From Halapricum hydrolyticum (lineage in GTDB: Archaea; Halobacteriota; Halobacteria; Halobacteriales; Haloarculaceae): a DNA stretch of 64,000 nt. The notes beneath the pieces were generated by a model. The model made no database searches and was not told the origin of the DNA. It saw nothing but the letters and a program-made list of their open reading frames with translations. Position numbers and translations under genes: made by a program. How positions within the stretch are numbered: position 1 is the first letter of the stretch; each line of letters begins with the position of its first letter. The DNA lies in assembly GCF_025517535.1 (NCBI RefSeq), contig NZ_JAOPKC010000007.1, positions 1 to 64,000 on the forward strand, written 5' to 3'. Positions 47,807 through 57,501 of this stretch are shown in pieces.

Positions 47807-48921
47807 ATGAACGATACCGAAGCGAGCTCCTCCGATGGACTGTCCGTAGAGGCGGTACTCGACCGTGTCCGGACACACACATTCCACCCTGTTGATGAGA
47901 CAAGCTTCACAGTCGATCGGACGCTCGAAGAGCACGGTATCGCTGATCTCGACGACGACGATTGGCGAGTCCGACTGCTCGCCGTCCGCGACCTCGTTCG
48001 GCTCGGGGACGCTAAAACGTCTGAAATCGCCGTCGGTCTTGAGGACGACGACGTACAGGTACGCTACGTCTGTGCAACGGCGCTGGGAATCCTACGATCC
48101 CAGAGCGAGGTGGAGTCGCTCGAACGGGTGGTCCGCGAAGATCCGGACGCACTGGCACGATCGCAGGCGATCGTCGCGTTGGGGCAAATCGGTGCCACCC
48201 AGTCGATGGACTTGCTACGTGACCGGCACGCGAACGACGACTTGAAAGACGTCCGTCATCAAGCCGAACTTTCGGTCGACCGCATCAAAAAGGGCGAAGT
48301 CGCAGAACCCGAGCTGGAGGCAGCGTACCGAAATCTCGACGAGGATACGTTCGAACAGCTGACTGTCGGTGAGGCTGCGCCGTCACTCGTACTGCCGGAT
48401 ACTGACGGACATGGGACCTCGCGGATTCGATCGGAGACAACGAGTGGACGGTCCTAATCTGGGTGTTCGCCGACTGGTGTCCGGTCTGTCACCGCGAGTT
48501 CGACGAACTGCTCGAGCTTCGCGAGGAACTACAGGAGGCAGATATCAACGTGGCGACGATCGAGTGTCACGGTCAGTATCGCGGCCGCGTGATGGTCAGT
48601 CGGGAGCTTGAGCCGGAGTACTGGTTCGCCGAGGAGTCGTTTATTGAGTCGTATGCCGAGGAGATTTGGTGGCCACACCTTCTCGATCGTGCAGGGGCTG
48701 TTGGCGCGAAATACGGCGTCGATCCGATGGCTTACGCCGTCCACGCCGAGTATATCAATCGACCTGCGACGATCATTCTCGATCCGACTGGGACTGTTCG
48801 ATTCGCCTATTATGGGACGTTCTGGGGGGATCGTCCGTCTATCGAGGAGACCCTGGGGATGATCCGGTCTGAGGAGTTCGAGTTCGAGCATCCGGAACGA
48901 CGACAGGTGGTGTCCGAGTGA
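47807..48921 (+). pseudogene. HEAT-repeat/thioredoxin fusion broken by a frameshift
   Basis: The first frame (47807-48457) has HEAT-like repeats (DDDWRVRLLAVRDLVRLGD, DDDVQVRYVCATALGILR, DALARSQAIVALGQIG) and ends soon after APSLVLPDTDGHG. The next frame, joining at about 48405-48420, continues DLADSIGDNEWTVLIWVF and then the redox site ADWCPVCHREF, a thioredoxin-fold with the cis-Pro (NRPATIIL). The two halves make one redoxin of the AhpC/TlpA kind with a HEAT front. One missing or extra base separates them: a sequencing error or a recent mutation. If the reading frame is intact in the organism, it is one gene. Confidence 0.75.
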
Positions 48922-48997
48922 CTACCCACGCTAGCGGAGCGTGCAAAACCATCTTATCGTGACGACTTACGGTAGAGCGAGACCGGATGCGAATCGT

Positions 48998-49774
48998 TTA
49001 GGAAATCGCAAGCGCGAATAGTGTGAGATTGTGGATGGCAGGAACGAGGCCAGCACCAGCTGCCACCACAAGCAGCGCGACGGTCTCTCGGCCAGCCGGG
49101 TTCATGCCGGGGTCAAGCGCTCTCAGGATGAGCAGGGCAACCGCGACTTTCACGAATAAAAAGAGGACGACACCGGATACACCAGCTCCCTCCCCCATCT
49201 GAATGAGTGCGGCAGAGATCGGATTTCGTTCGGTCGTCCCGAGTTTCTCGAGCCCGATGCCTGTTGTCGTCGCATCGAGGACGTGTGCAAAGAGTACCCA
49301 AGCACCGAGCCAGCTGTGGGTGGCTCGATGTCCACTCGGGACTGTCCGCAGGACGAGCAGGGTGACTCCGACCGCTAGTACGACCGCCACACCGTTCCAA
49401 ACGAGAACGCGCGGCTGGGGTGTTCCCATCGTGAGGACAGTCCCTCCCCCGACGACCAGGGCCATGAGGACGCCAGTCCCGGCAGTCCATCGCGAGCGCT
49501 GCTGGATTTCGACGAGGTCAAAGATGACCCACAGACCAGCGACGAGCGCCCCAACGACGAGGTACACCGTTGGACTCTGGAGGAAACCCGCGGGAAGTCC
49601 CGAAACGGACGTTGAGCGACCGACAGCAACCGCAATACCGATGACGGCGAACCACGGAAGCGTCGCTCCAATCTCCGCTGTTGTCACAGCGACTCTTCGG
49701 CGATGAAGAACCCACGCTACCCCAGCGACCAAGACGCCGGTAACGGCCAACGCGATACTCGTCTCGTTCAACAC
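48998..49774 (-). CDS. DUF63-family membrane protein
   Basis: The 258-residue protein has about seven hydrophobic helices and the DUF63 signature AHVLDATTTGIGLE followed by TTERNPISAALI. The family is common in haloarchaea and has no known function. It is convergent with the HEAT-thioredoxin gene and precedes the glutaredoxin gene in the opposite sense of reading. Confidence 0.85.
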   Translation of the reverse strand: MLNETSIALAVTGVLVAGVAWVLHRRRVAVTTAEIGATLPWFAVIGIAVAVGRSTSVSGLPAGFLQSPTVYLVVGALVAGLWVIFDLVEIQQRSRWTAGTGVLMALVVGGGTVLTMGTPQPRVLVWNGVAVVLAVGVTLLVLRTVPSGHRATHSWLGAWVLFAHVLDATTTGIGLEKLGTTERNPISAALIQMGEGAGVSGVVLFLFVKVAVALLILRALDPGMNPAGRETVALLVVAAGAGLVPAIHNLTLFALAIS

Positions 49775-49834
49775 GGAGATGGCAGGTTACTGCGTTCAGA
49801 GAGTTCTACTGATTGATGGGTTCCAGTACCCACG

Positions 49835-50074
49835 TCAGGCGTACGTGTTCTCGAGGTGAGCGACGATGTCATCGCTCTCGGCCATGCCCTCGATTCCGTG
49901 TTCCGGATCGACGAGAACCGGAACACCGGATTGACCACTCACCGATTTCACTTCGGACCGGAGGAACCGGAACGGAGGAACATTGTGGGTCTCGTATTCA
50001 AGCTCAAGCTCGTCGAGCTTGCGCTCCGCCTTCGCACAGTACGGACAACCGGGGAGCCGATAGAGTTCCAGCAT
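49835..50074 (-). CDS. Glutaredoxin-like protein
   Basis: The 79-residue protein has the CPYC redox site (LPGCPYCAKAE), a GVPVLV cis-Pro strand and the MAESDDIVAHL end of the thioredoxin/GST-N fold. It could reduce disulfides with gamma-glutamylcysteine or another thiol. The adjacent mercuric reductase and the GS-HQR-like gene suggest thiol-based detoxification as a theme. Confidence 0.88.
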   Translation of the reverse strand: MLELYRLPGCPYCAKAERKLDELELEYETHNVPPFRFLRSEVKSVSGQSGVPVLVDPEHGIEGMAESDDIVAHLENTYA

Positions 50075-50207
50075 CGAATCTCAATCGAGAGGAGGTGGAG
50101 CTATATTAAAACCTCGTCGCGGATCCGGAATGCAGTCGCACAAGCGTCGACACAGCCCACTTGCCCGAAGGAAGGAGGCCGAACTCCAGAAGGTTTGCTT
50201 CCGGGCA

Positions 50208-51665
50208 TCACTCGATACAACAGCTCATTTTCGACGTGTCCCTCCGGAACGCCTGACAAGCTTGTTTGAACGCCTCGCTGAACGTCGGGAAGGGGTGGAC
50301 GGTGTCGATGATGTCGTCGACGGTCAGCCCGAACTTCACCGCCAGCGTCGCTTCCATAATCATGTCGGCGGCACGGGGACCGACCATGTGGACCCCGACG
50401 ATCTCGTCGGTCTCGTGATGCTTGACGACCTGGACAAGGCCATCCGTGTTCTTGACGGCTTTTGCCCGTGGGACATCCTCCATCTGGATAGTCCGACAGG
50501 AACAGGTCCCGTGTTCGTCCATATATTCGAGTTCGGTCGTCCCGACGGCTGCGACCTCCGGGCTGGTGAAGACGACTGCTGGGACCGCATCGTAGTCGAT
50601 GCTGACGCCCTCGTCGCCGAAGGCGTTCTTGACGCCGTGATTCCCTTCTTTGGCGGCGACCGTCTCTAGTTCGGGCTCACCGATCACGTCGCCGGCAGCG
50701 TACACGTCGGGATTGGTCGTCTGGAAGTGCTCGTCGACGTGGACAGTCCCGTCGTCGTTCGTCTCGACACCCACCGTTTCGAGTCCGATGCCCCCGCTGT
50801 TTGGCTGGACGCCAGTTGCGACGAACAGTGCGTCACCGGTGACTGTCCGCTTGGTGCCGTCGTCGTCTGTCTCGACGGCGACGCCCGACTGGACTGCTTC
50901 GGTCCCACCGTCGGCTGCTGGCGTTCGCACGCGCTGGAAATCGTTGCCGGTGACCACGTCGATCCCCTCGTCTTCGAATGCGCGCTGTATCTCTCGTCCG
51001 AGCTGGCCTTCCATCGCCGAGAGCACGCGCTCAGAGCGCTGGAGAATGGTGATGTCGACACCGACTCGGTGGAGGATCTGACCCCATTCAAGCGCGATGT
51101 AACCGCCACCGATGATGACGATGTTCTCGGGGAGATTGCGTTCCTCGAGAATGGTTTCGCTCGTGTAGTAGTCGACATCGTCCAGCCCGTCGATGGGTGG
51201 TGCCCAGGGTGAACTCCCCGTCGCGACTAGCGTTTTCTTGCCGGTGATCTGGGTCCTCTCGTCGGGGCCGTCGACGATCTCGATGGTCGTGTCGTCAATC
51301 AGTTGGCCGTAGCCCTCGTAGATATCCGTCTCGAAGTGCTCGGCGACGTCGACGTAGTTCTCCTGCCGGAACCGCTCGACTAGAGCGTCGGTGCCGTCGA
51401 GTGCCTTCGCCCAGTCGACTGTCGGCTCGTCGTCGCTGTACCTGACCGCCTCGAACGGATTCTCCTGCGGAGCGGCAGCACTCTCGCCGACAGCGAGGAG
51501 GTGTTTGCTCGGGACACAGCCGACGTTCACGCACGTCCCGCCGATTGGGAGTCCTGTATTCACCATTGCTGTCGAAAGCCCTCGTCCACTCGCTTCCGTG
51601 ATGGCAGCAAAGGCAGCGGCTCCGCCGCCGAGAATCACGAGATCATACGAATTGTGCTCCTCCAT
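50208..51665 (-). CDS. merA: Mercuric reductase
   Basis: The 485-residue flavoprotein disulfide reductase has the FAD fold (LVILGGGAAAFAA), the redox pair GGTCVNVGCVPSK (C45/C50), a NAD(P) fold (IVIIGGGYIALEWG), and the C-terminal Cys pair MSCCIE (C482-C483) that hands Hg(II) to the active site. This combination is specific to MerA, which reduces Hg(II) to Hg(0). There is no N-terminal MerP-like metal-binding domain. No merB, merT or merP is seen nearby. A regulator gene with N-terminal cysteines is divergent across 77 bases. Confidence 0.95.
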   Translation of the reverse strand: MEEHNSYDLVILGGGAAAFAAITEASGRGLSTAMVNTGLPIGGTCVNVGCVPSKHLLAVGESAAAPQENPFEAVRYSDDEPTVDWAKALDGTDALVERFRQENYVDVAEHFETDIYEGYGQLIDDTTIEIVDGPDERTQITGKKTLVATGSSPWAPPIDGLDDVDYYTSETILEERNLPENIVIIGGGYIALEWGQILHRVGVDITILQRSERVLSAMEGQLGREIQRAFEDEGIDVVTGNDFQRVRTPAADGGTEAVQSGVAVETDDDGTKRTVTGDALFVATGVQPNSGGIGLETVGVETNDDGTVHVDEHFQTTNPDVYAAGDVIGEPELETVAAKEGNHGVKNAFGDEGVSIDYDAVPAVVFTSPEVAAVGTTELEYMDEHGTCSCRTIQMEDVPRAKAVKNTDGLVQVVKHHETDEIVGVHMVGPRAADMIMEATLAVKFGLTVDDIIDTVHPFPTFSEAFKQACQAFRRDTSKMSCCIE

Positions 51666-51742
51666 CTCGTCACAAGTTTAGAACGCGAAGTAATTGTACT
51701 GTGGAGTCCAAAGCTATGGAGTAGGTCGGAGGCCACGAAGCT

Positions 51743-52090
51743 ATGGCAGATTCAACATCATCACCCGCCCCTACGTGCGATGTCGACGGAACGTGCTACT
51801 GTCCGCTGACCGGTGTCATCGACACGCTCAGCCAGAAATATGCGATGCAGTTGATTAGCATCATTGGCGCTCACGAGTCACTCCGGTTTGGGGCGATCGA
51901 GAAGCACCTCTCGAGCGCCAGTACCTCGACCATCTCGAAACGGCTCGATGAATTCGAGGAGGCCGGACTGGTCTCTCGGACTCAGTATAACGAGATTCCA
52001 CCCCGTGTCGAATACTCGCTGACCGACGACGGGGGCGAGGTGAGAACTCGGCTCGAACCCCTCTTGGAGTGGGCCTCGACGGACGAGTGA
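51743..52090 (+). CDS. HxlR-family regulator with Cys-rich N-terminus, divergent from merA
   Basis: The 115-residue protein has an HxlR winged helix (GVIDTLSQKYAMQLISIIG, RFGAIEKHLSSASTSTISKR, PPRVEYSLTDDG). Before it lies CDVDGTCYCPLTG with three cysteines, plausible Hg(II) ligands. HxlR proteins use N-terminal cysteines to sense electrophiles or redox change. Divergence from merA suggests it controls mercury resistance; bacterial MerR or ArsR types are absent. Confidence 0.8.
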   Translation: MADSTSSPAPTCDVDGTCYCPLTGVIDTLSQKYAMQLISIIGAHESLRFGAIEKHLSSASTSTISKRLDEFEEAGLVSRTQYNEIPPRVEYSLTDDGGEVRTRLEPLLEWASTDE

Positions 52091-52172
52091 TCGATGACCA
52101 ACGAACGGTTGTGTAACCGCGTTGCATCTCCGGTAGTCGGTTAAGATGATTCCATCCCATTCTCTGATATTG

Positions 52173-52433
52173 ATGCCAGACCAGTCGTCTTTGTCCACTC
52201 AAGCACCTTCGACTGCCCTCCACGACCTCCCGCCGAGTGCAAAACTCGTCGCGAAAACACTCGAATATGTGGGCGATAGTACGCAGTCGGAGCTCGCCGA
52301 CTCGACACTTCTTCCAGCGCGAACCGTTCGCTATGCACTCACCCAACTCGAAGAGAACGGGCTCGTCAAGTCGCGTATCTCGTTTATGGATGCCAGGCAG
52401 CGTATCTATTCGCTTGAAGCGGATCTGGACTGA
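52173..52433 (+). CDS. MarR-like winged-helix regulator
   Basis: The 86-residue protein starts at the ATG at 52173 (MPDQSSLSTQ). It is a minimal winged helix: SAKLVAKTLEYVGDSTQSEL, then TLLPARTVRYALTQLEENGL and KSRISFMDARQRIYSL. Sensor residues are not evident. It converges with the TauE/SafE gene and follows the HxlR gene; the regulated promoter is unknown. Confidence 0.75.
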   Translation: MPDQSSLSTQAPSTALHDLPPSAKLVAKTLEYVGDSTQSELADSTLLPARTVRYALTQLEENGLVKSRISFMDARQRIYSLEADLD

Positions 52434-52450
52434 AATACTGACATCGCTAT

Positions 52451-53236
52451 TCACAGTATTCCGGCGCCGCCGCCTACCAGACGGATTCCAACCACGGTAA
52501 GCAGTCCCAGCACGACGAGTCTGCGAGAGCGCTCGCTGGCGGTGATTCGAAGGCGCTTCCCGACTGCGACTCCGATGACGGCCGGGATGGCAGCGGCGAC
52601 GGAGGCGAACAGAACAATTCCGCTCGGATATAGCCCGAACAGCCCCGCCACACCAACGCGGATTCCGTTGAGTCCCAGGAATACGAGCGCGACGATGCCG
52701 ACGAATAATCCGTGTGAGAGGTCGAAGCTCCGAAGATACGCGATGAGCTGTACACCGACGTTCGTCCCGCCGAACAACAGTCCCGAAATGCCGCCGACAC
52801 CGAGCATCCCAACTCGCGTTTGAGCGAACGTACCGATCCCACCTGACGACCACTCTGGGAGGGGGATCCGTCGCTGAGCGGTCGCGACGAAGCCGAGCGT
52901 CAATACTCCGAGGCCGACACGCAGGGGGCCGGTCGGAATACTACTGAGGACGGCCATCCCGACAACTGTGCCGACCAGTGCTGCACCAATGAGTGGTCCA
53001 AACCGTCGACTACAGGTTCGAAGCTCTTCCCGGGAGAGATCACGTACCAGCGAAAGATTCACCGCGAGAATGGGGATAATCATGAACACGACTGCCGTCG
53101 CCGGATCGATCACTGTTGCAAGCGCCATTGTTCCGACGAGGGCGAATCCGAAGCCAGCCAGTCCATTCGTCGTTCCGGCGATCAGAATAACGAGCGTCAT
53201 CAGCGCAACTGTCGTCCCCCCGATAGCTGCAATCAT
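52451..53236 (-). CDS. TauE/SafE-family anion exporter
   Basis: The 261-residue protein has about eight membrane helices in the two-fold TauE/SafE pattern (GTTNGLAGFGFALVG; GVGGISGLLFGGTNVGVQ). The family exports sulfite, sulfonates or other organic anions. Its start overlaps the M20 peptidase stop as ATGA (53233-53236), so it is co-translated with that enzyme, and it may export a product of it. Confidence 0.88.
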   Translation of the reverse strand: MIAAIGGTTVALMTLVILIAGTTNGLAGFGFALVGTMALATVIDPATAVVFMIIPILAVNLSLVRDLSREELRTCSRRFGPLIGAALVGTVVGMAVLSSIPTGPLRVGLGVLTLGFVATAQRRIPLPEWSSGGIGTFAQTRVGMLGVGGISGLLFGGTNVGVQLIAYLRSFDLSHGLFVGIVALVFLGLNGIRVGVAGLFGLYPSGIVLFASVAAAIPAVIGVAVGKRLRITASERSRRLVVLGLLTVVGIRLVGGGAGIL

Positions 53237-54501
53237 CCGTCAGTACTCGTGAATTGCTCGTAGAGGACTGGGAGTGTTCCGTAGCTGATAGCGTTTCGAA
53301 CCAGGGCCTCGGTCGTTGTGTATTCATCAGTTCCGTGCGCTGTCTGGGTTCCGAAGCCGAACTCGACCGTTGGAATCCCCTCGTGCCGAAGCACTTTGGC
53401 GTCACCGCCACCGGTACCGCTCCGCCGGTAGACTTGGTCGTCGACGACGTGGTCGGCTGCTCGCGCGCTCGCTTCGACGATCGGACTCCCGAGCGGCTCG
53501 TACGACCCACGGGTCCACGAGATATCGGTGATCTCGATGCCGTCCATCCCGGCCAAGCAGTTCCGGATCCCACTGAGCGCGTCTCTGGTGTCGACACCGG
53601 CCGTCAATCGAATATCGACTCTCGCGCATGCCGAGGCCGGGACCGTGTTGATCGCCGTTCCACCCTCGATGATGCCGAGATTGATCGTCGGATACCGGTA
53701 CAAGGTGCGGGTGGCCTCAGCTCCGGCTTCCGGTTCGTAGAAGTCGACGGACTCCCCGATGATCTCGTCCATCGCTGAATCGACCGAGAGTTCCCGTTGC
53801 CCGAACTCGTTTCGTAACTGCTCGACTGCCGTAGTCAGGCGATCGATCGCGTTCTCCCCGATCATCGGTCGCGAGCCGTGGGCAGCCGTCCCGGACGCTT
53901 CGAGCGTGAGCCAGATGTTCCCGCGATCGGCCACCGAGATGGAGTATCGTCCGTTCCGGGAGGTAGTTTCACCCACGACACAGGCGTCGGGGTCGAACTC
54001 TGTCGTCTCTAACAGCGTCGTGAGGCCGGCGTCACCGCCTGTCTCCTCGTCGCTCACGAACGCGAACTGGAGTGTCACTGGCGGCTCCGTCTCGGTCCGA
54101 GCGTACGCGAGTGCGACCTGCAACATCGCGGCGACAGCCCCTTTCATATCGGTCGTCCCGCGTCCGTAGAGGCGTTCGCCGTCTCGCTCCCCGAGCGGTT
54201 CGTACGACCAATCGCCCTCGTCGAACGGAACGGTATCGAGATGGCCGTTGAAACACAGCGTGCGGTCGGTCTGTCCGGGAAGCGTGGCGATGAGATTCGG
54301 CTTTTCAGGGTCGACTTCAAAACGCTCGACGGACAACGCCGATTCCTCGAGCGTGGTTTCGACCCATTCGACGATATCGACAGTTCGTCCGGGTGGGTTC
54401 TGGGTGTCGTATCCGACGATGGTCTCGGTGAACTCGAACAGTTCCGTACGATTCTCGGAGAGGTATTCGGCAACGGCCGCGGGCAGATCGGACGTATCCA
54501 T
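53233..54501 (-). CDS. M20-family amidohydrolase/peptidase
   Basis: The 422-residue protein starts at the ATG at 54501. Metal ligands of the ArgE/DapE/CPG2 type are present: FNGHLDTVPFDEGDW (His, Asp), RGTTDMKGAVAAML (Asp bridging), VSDEETGGDAG (Glu base and Glu), VVGETTSRNG, and AHGTDEY (His). A lid domain lies between (AAHGSRPMIGENAI). Such enzymes cleave N-acyl amino acids, dipeptides or succinyl-diaminopimelate. It precedes the TauE/SafE gene in an overlapping pair. Confidence 0.88.
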   Translation of the reverse strand: MDTSDLPAAVAEYLSENRTELFEFTETIVGYDTQNPPGRTVDIVEWVETTLEESALSVERFEVDPEKPNLIATLPGQTDRTLCFNGHLDTVPFDEGDWSYEPLGERDGERLYGRGTTDMKGAVAAMLQVALAYARTETEPPVTLQFAFVSDEETGGDAGLTTLLETTEFDPDACVVGETTSRNGRYSISVADRGNIWLTLEASGTAAHGSRPMIGENAIDRLTTAVEQLRNEFGQRELSVDSAMDEIIGESVDFYEPEAGAEATRTLYRYPTINLGIIEGGTAINTVPASACARVDIRLTAGVDTRDALSGIRNCLAGMDGIEITDISWTRGSYEPLGSPIVEASARAADHVVDDQVYRRSGTGGGDAKVLRHEGIPTVEFGFGTQTAHGTDEYTTTEALVRNAISYGTLPVLYEQFTSTDG

Positions 54502-54518
54502 CGTTGGTATCCGGAGTG

Positions 54519-55007
54519 TTAGCTTTGTTCTCGAACCCACTCTTCGAGGGTGAACTCGTCATAGGGGGTGCGGTCCACGAGGGTCCAGTCATTGGTCTCC
54601 CAGTCCGGAAAATACGTGTCCCCGTCGTACTCGCCGGGAATCCGGCTGAGTATCATTCGGTCGATAGCCGGCTGGAAGAGGTCGTAGATGCCCGCTCCGC
54701 CGATGACATAGGCATGGTCGCTCCCGAGCGATTCGACTGTCGCGATCGCATCGTCGATGCCCGACACATGGTGCGCCGATTCGACATCGAACGCCGATTC
54801 CGACCGGCTCAACACGATTTGTGCGGTCCCCGGGAGGTCGTCACGCATTGAGTCGAACGTGACTCGCCCGAGGATTACGGGTGAATCCGCGATCCGATCT
54901 CTGTACTGTTGCTTGTCGGCTGGGATGCTCGGCCACGGGATCTCGCCGTCCCGGCCGATAACGCCGTTCTCTGCCACTGCAGCCACTGTAATGAGTTCTA
55001 TATCCAT
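54519..55007 (-). CDS. folA: Dihydrofolate reductase
   Basis: The 162-residue protein starts at the ATG at 55007 (MDIELITVAAVAENG). It has the folate site VIGRDGEIPWPSIPAD, the ADK catalytic acidic residue, SPVILGRVTFDSM (NADPH loop), IVLSRS and YVIGGAGIYDLF (the GG hinge). Length and motifs are normal for DHFR, which makes tetrahydrofolate. It lies 17 bases upstream of the M20 peptidase gene on the same strand. Confidence 0.93.
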   Translation of the reverse strand: MDIELITVAAVAENGVIGRDGEIPWPSIPADKQQYRDRIADSPVILGRVTFDSMRDDLPGTAQIVLSRSESAFDVESAHHVSGIDDAIATVESLGSDHAYVIGGAGIYDLFQPAIDRMILSRIPGEYDGDTYFPDWETNDWTLVDRTPYDEFTLEEWVREQS

Positions 55008-55053
55008 GTTCAATCGGTGGTGACTCCGCGTATTTCCGGTAGGTTTGCCTCTA

Positions 55054-55497
55054 TCACGACCGCTTGGCGTCCGATCTGTCTTGGCGGACTGCTGGGTGAA
55101 CAGCAAGCACTACGATCGCTCCGGCGGTTGCGAGGTTCAGATAGATCGTCGGCCGATCGAAGCCGGCAGCCACCTCCACGAGTACCCAGATTAGCATTGC
55201 AACGGCGACGCCGACGCTCGAAGTCCACCCCCATCGGCGTCGCGTGTAGAGCGCGTAGCACACGACTGCCGGGACGAGTCCGAACACCACGAAGAGGATG
55301 ATGCCTGGGACCAGGAAGTCCCCGAACGGCGTCCTGTCGAGTGGAACCGACGAGAGTCCGACAATCTCTCCGGAGGGGGCCATCAGCAATGCCACACCGC
55401 CGATTACGGCACGGACCGCCAGCTGGCCAAGCACCGCCAGCAGTACCCACAGGATAGCTGGACGGCCACCCACTCGCATTATTTGATTTCTGTTCAT
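55054..55497 (-). CDS. Four-helix membrane protein, unrecognised
   Basis: The 147-residue protein has hydrophobic helices at about 14-36, 62-86, 91-110 and 120-137, with a basic C-terminus (RQDRSDAKRS). No family motif is seen. It lies between the DHFR and glutamate-synthase-like genes on the same strand. Confidence 0.65.
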   Translation of the reverse strand: MNRNQIMRVGGRPAILWVLLAVLGQLAVRAVIGGVALLMAPSGEIVGLSSVPLDRTPFGDFLVPGIILFVVFGLVPAVVCYALYTRRRWGWTSSVGVAVAMLIWVLVEVAAGFDRPTIYLNLATAGAIVVLAVHPAVRQDRSDAKRS

Positions 55498-55527
55498 GCC
55501 GGGAATTCAAGCGTTTGGACGTCGGTC

Positions 55528-57225
55528 TCACGGTTCCGTAACCCCCGCATATTCGACGCCGGTCAGGTCGGCGATATCTTTTTTCCAGGTCGTTAGATCA
55601 CGACACTCGAACCCGGAGAGACTGTCGTGTCCACAAGCACGAGCCATCACCTTCATCAGTTCGACTGTCGCTTCGAAGAAGTTCTGTAGACCGTCGGCAG
55701 CCGAGTCGATGACGAGACGGTTTCTGAGGTCTTCCCGCTGGGTAGCGATCCCAACGGGACAATTGTTCGAGTCACAGGCTCGCATCCCGAGACAGCCGAT
55801 TGCTTGCATCGCCGAGTTCGCGACGGCGACGCCGTCCGCTCCGAGCGCCATCGCCTTGATGAAATCCGACTCCGTCCGGAGGCCACCCGTCGCGATGAGC
55901 GTCACGTCCGACCGGTTGCGTCCGTCTAAGTGGCGACGTGCCCGGGCAAGAGCGGCCATCGTCGGGACCGAGATATTGTTTTTGAATACGTCTGGTGCCG
56001 CGCCAGTACCACCCCCGCGCCCGTCGAGGATGAGATAGTCGGCACCAGCATCCAGCGCGAAGTCAATATCCTCCTCGACATGCTGGGCGGAGAGTTTGAA
56101 CCCGATCGGGATGCCACCACCGACGTCGCGCACCCGGTCGGCCATCTCGGCGAAATCCTTGGGCGTTTCCAAATCTTGGAAGCGCGAGGGACTCACGGCG
56201 TCCGTTCCCGGTTCGAGATCGCGGACCTCGGCGATTCGTCCCTGTACTTTTTCGCCGGGGAGGTGGCCGCCGGTCCCCGTTTTTGCACCCTGTCCGGCTT
56301 TGAAGTGGAACGCCTGGACCCGTTCGACGAGGTCGATGTCCCAGCCGAATTTCCCTGTCGCGTACTCGTAGAAGTACCGGGAGTTCGCTTCCTGCTCCTC
56401 GGGTAACATGCCGCCTTCACCGGAACAGATGCCCGTACCTGCCTGGTCTGCGCCTTTCGAGATTGCGATCTTCGCTTCCTCACTGAGCGCGCCAAAGCTC
56501 ATGTCGCTCACGAAGATCGGGATATCGAGGTGCAGTGGGTTCTCTGCGTTCGGACCGATCACCAGCCCCGTATCGACGGCTGCCTCGTCGTCGAGCGGCG
56601 TCCGGGCGAGCTGGGCAGTCAGGATCTGCAGGTCGTCCCAGGACGGGAGCTCTGAGCGCGGAACGCCCATCGCCGAAACGTCCCCGTGTTCACCGATTCC
56701 CTCGGGTCCCTTCTGGGCGAGGCTCTGGATGTAGTGTGTGTACGGCTCTTTGTCGTAATCGGGCTCGCCGTAGAACTCGGGGTCGACCGAGCCGCCGTCG
56801 ATGTCGTCGGTAGCTCCCTGCATTGCCCCGTCGTCGCCGTCTCCAGCTTCGGGCGGATCGTACGGCTGTGGATTCTCTTCCGCCCAGGCCGTAACTTCTG
56901 ACGCGTCGACGAAGACGGCGTCCTCCTCCTTGTCGACCCACGCTGTGAATTTCTCGAGAACTTCCGAGTTGTCATACTCGCTGACGCCCGTATCGTACCG
57001 ATAATCCCAGCCGTGGACGCCGCAGATGAGGTTGTGTCCCTCGACGTGGCCGTCACCGAGGAGTACCCCGCGATGCAGACAGCGGCCATACAGAACCGAC
57101 ACCTCGTCGCCGTACCGAATGACGACGAGATCGATGCCCTCGACGCGGGCATGCGTCGGCTCTCGGTCGGGGAGGTCACTCCAGACGGCGACCTGTTCTG
57201 CTGCCTGCTCGTCGGAGTGACTCAT
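55528..57225 (-). CDS. Rieske-fused FMN glutamate-synthase-like enzyme
   Basis: From the ATG at 57225 (GTG at 57234 is less likely) the product is 565 residues. Residues 10-95 are a Rieske domain with CLHRG (C49, H51) and CGVHGW (C68, H71). The rest is a glutamate-synthase alpha-type barrel: SDMSFGALSEEAKIA, AGQGAKTGTGGHLPGEK, LILDGRGGGTGAAP, IATGGLRTESDF, and a cluster region CLGMRACDSNNCPVGIA for an Fe-S centre. Glutaminase is absent. Such stand-alone FMN proteins are also seen as amine-oxidising or methyl-glutamate-type enzymes; the reaction cannot be settled. Confidence 0.88.
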   Translation of the reverse strand: MSHSDEQAAEQVAVWSDLPDREPTHARVEGIDLVVIRYGDEVSVLYGRCLHRGVLLGDGHVEGHNLICGVHGWDYRYDTGVSEYDNSEVLEKFTAWVDKEEDAVFVDASEVTAWAEENPQPYDPPEAGDGDDGAMQGATDDIDGGSVDPEFYGEPDYDKEPYTHYIQSLAQKGPEGIGEHGDVSAMGVPRSELPSWDDLQILTAQLARTPLDDEAAVDTGLVIGPNAENPLHLDIPIFVSDMSFGALSEEAKIAISKGADQAGTGICSGEGGMLPEEQEANSRYFYEYATGKFGWDIDLVERVQAFHFKAGQGAKTGTGGHLPGEKVQGRIAEVRDLEPGTDAVSPSRFQDLETPKDFAEMADRVRDVGGGIPIGFKLSAQHVEEDIDFALDAGADYLILDGRGGGTGAAPDVFKNNISVPTMAALARARRHLDGRNRSDVTLIATGGLRTESDFIKAMALGADGVAVANSAMQAIGCLGMRACDSNNCPVGIATQREDLRNRLVIDSAADGLQNFFEATVELMKVMARACGHDSLSGFECRDLTTWKKDIADLTGVEYAGVTEP

Positions 57226-57501
57226 CGGTTCCACACTCTGTTCGTCCGAGTCCGGATTGACTGTCCGATCCGCTGCACGGCCCGTGTTCGGGACCGGTGT
57301 CTGTCGGTTGCGTCGGACGGATTTGTTCGATTTCGATGCACAATCACGTCACCCCGTGAGATCGGTAGTCGGGCTATTGACGGCATATTGTCTCTGGTCG
57401 CGCTGACGTTTCATCCGGAAGTATTAGAACGTCCATGTGTCCGTGTAAGCGAGTTCCACGGCCGCGGTGCTCCTATCTATTAGGGGGGTGAATGAGGGTG
57501 T

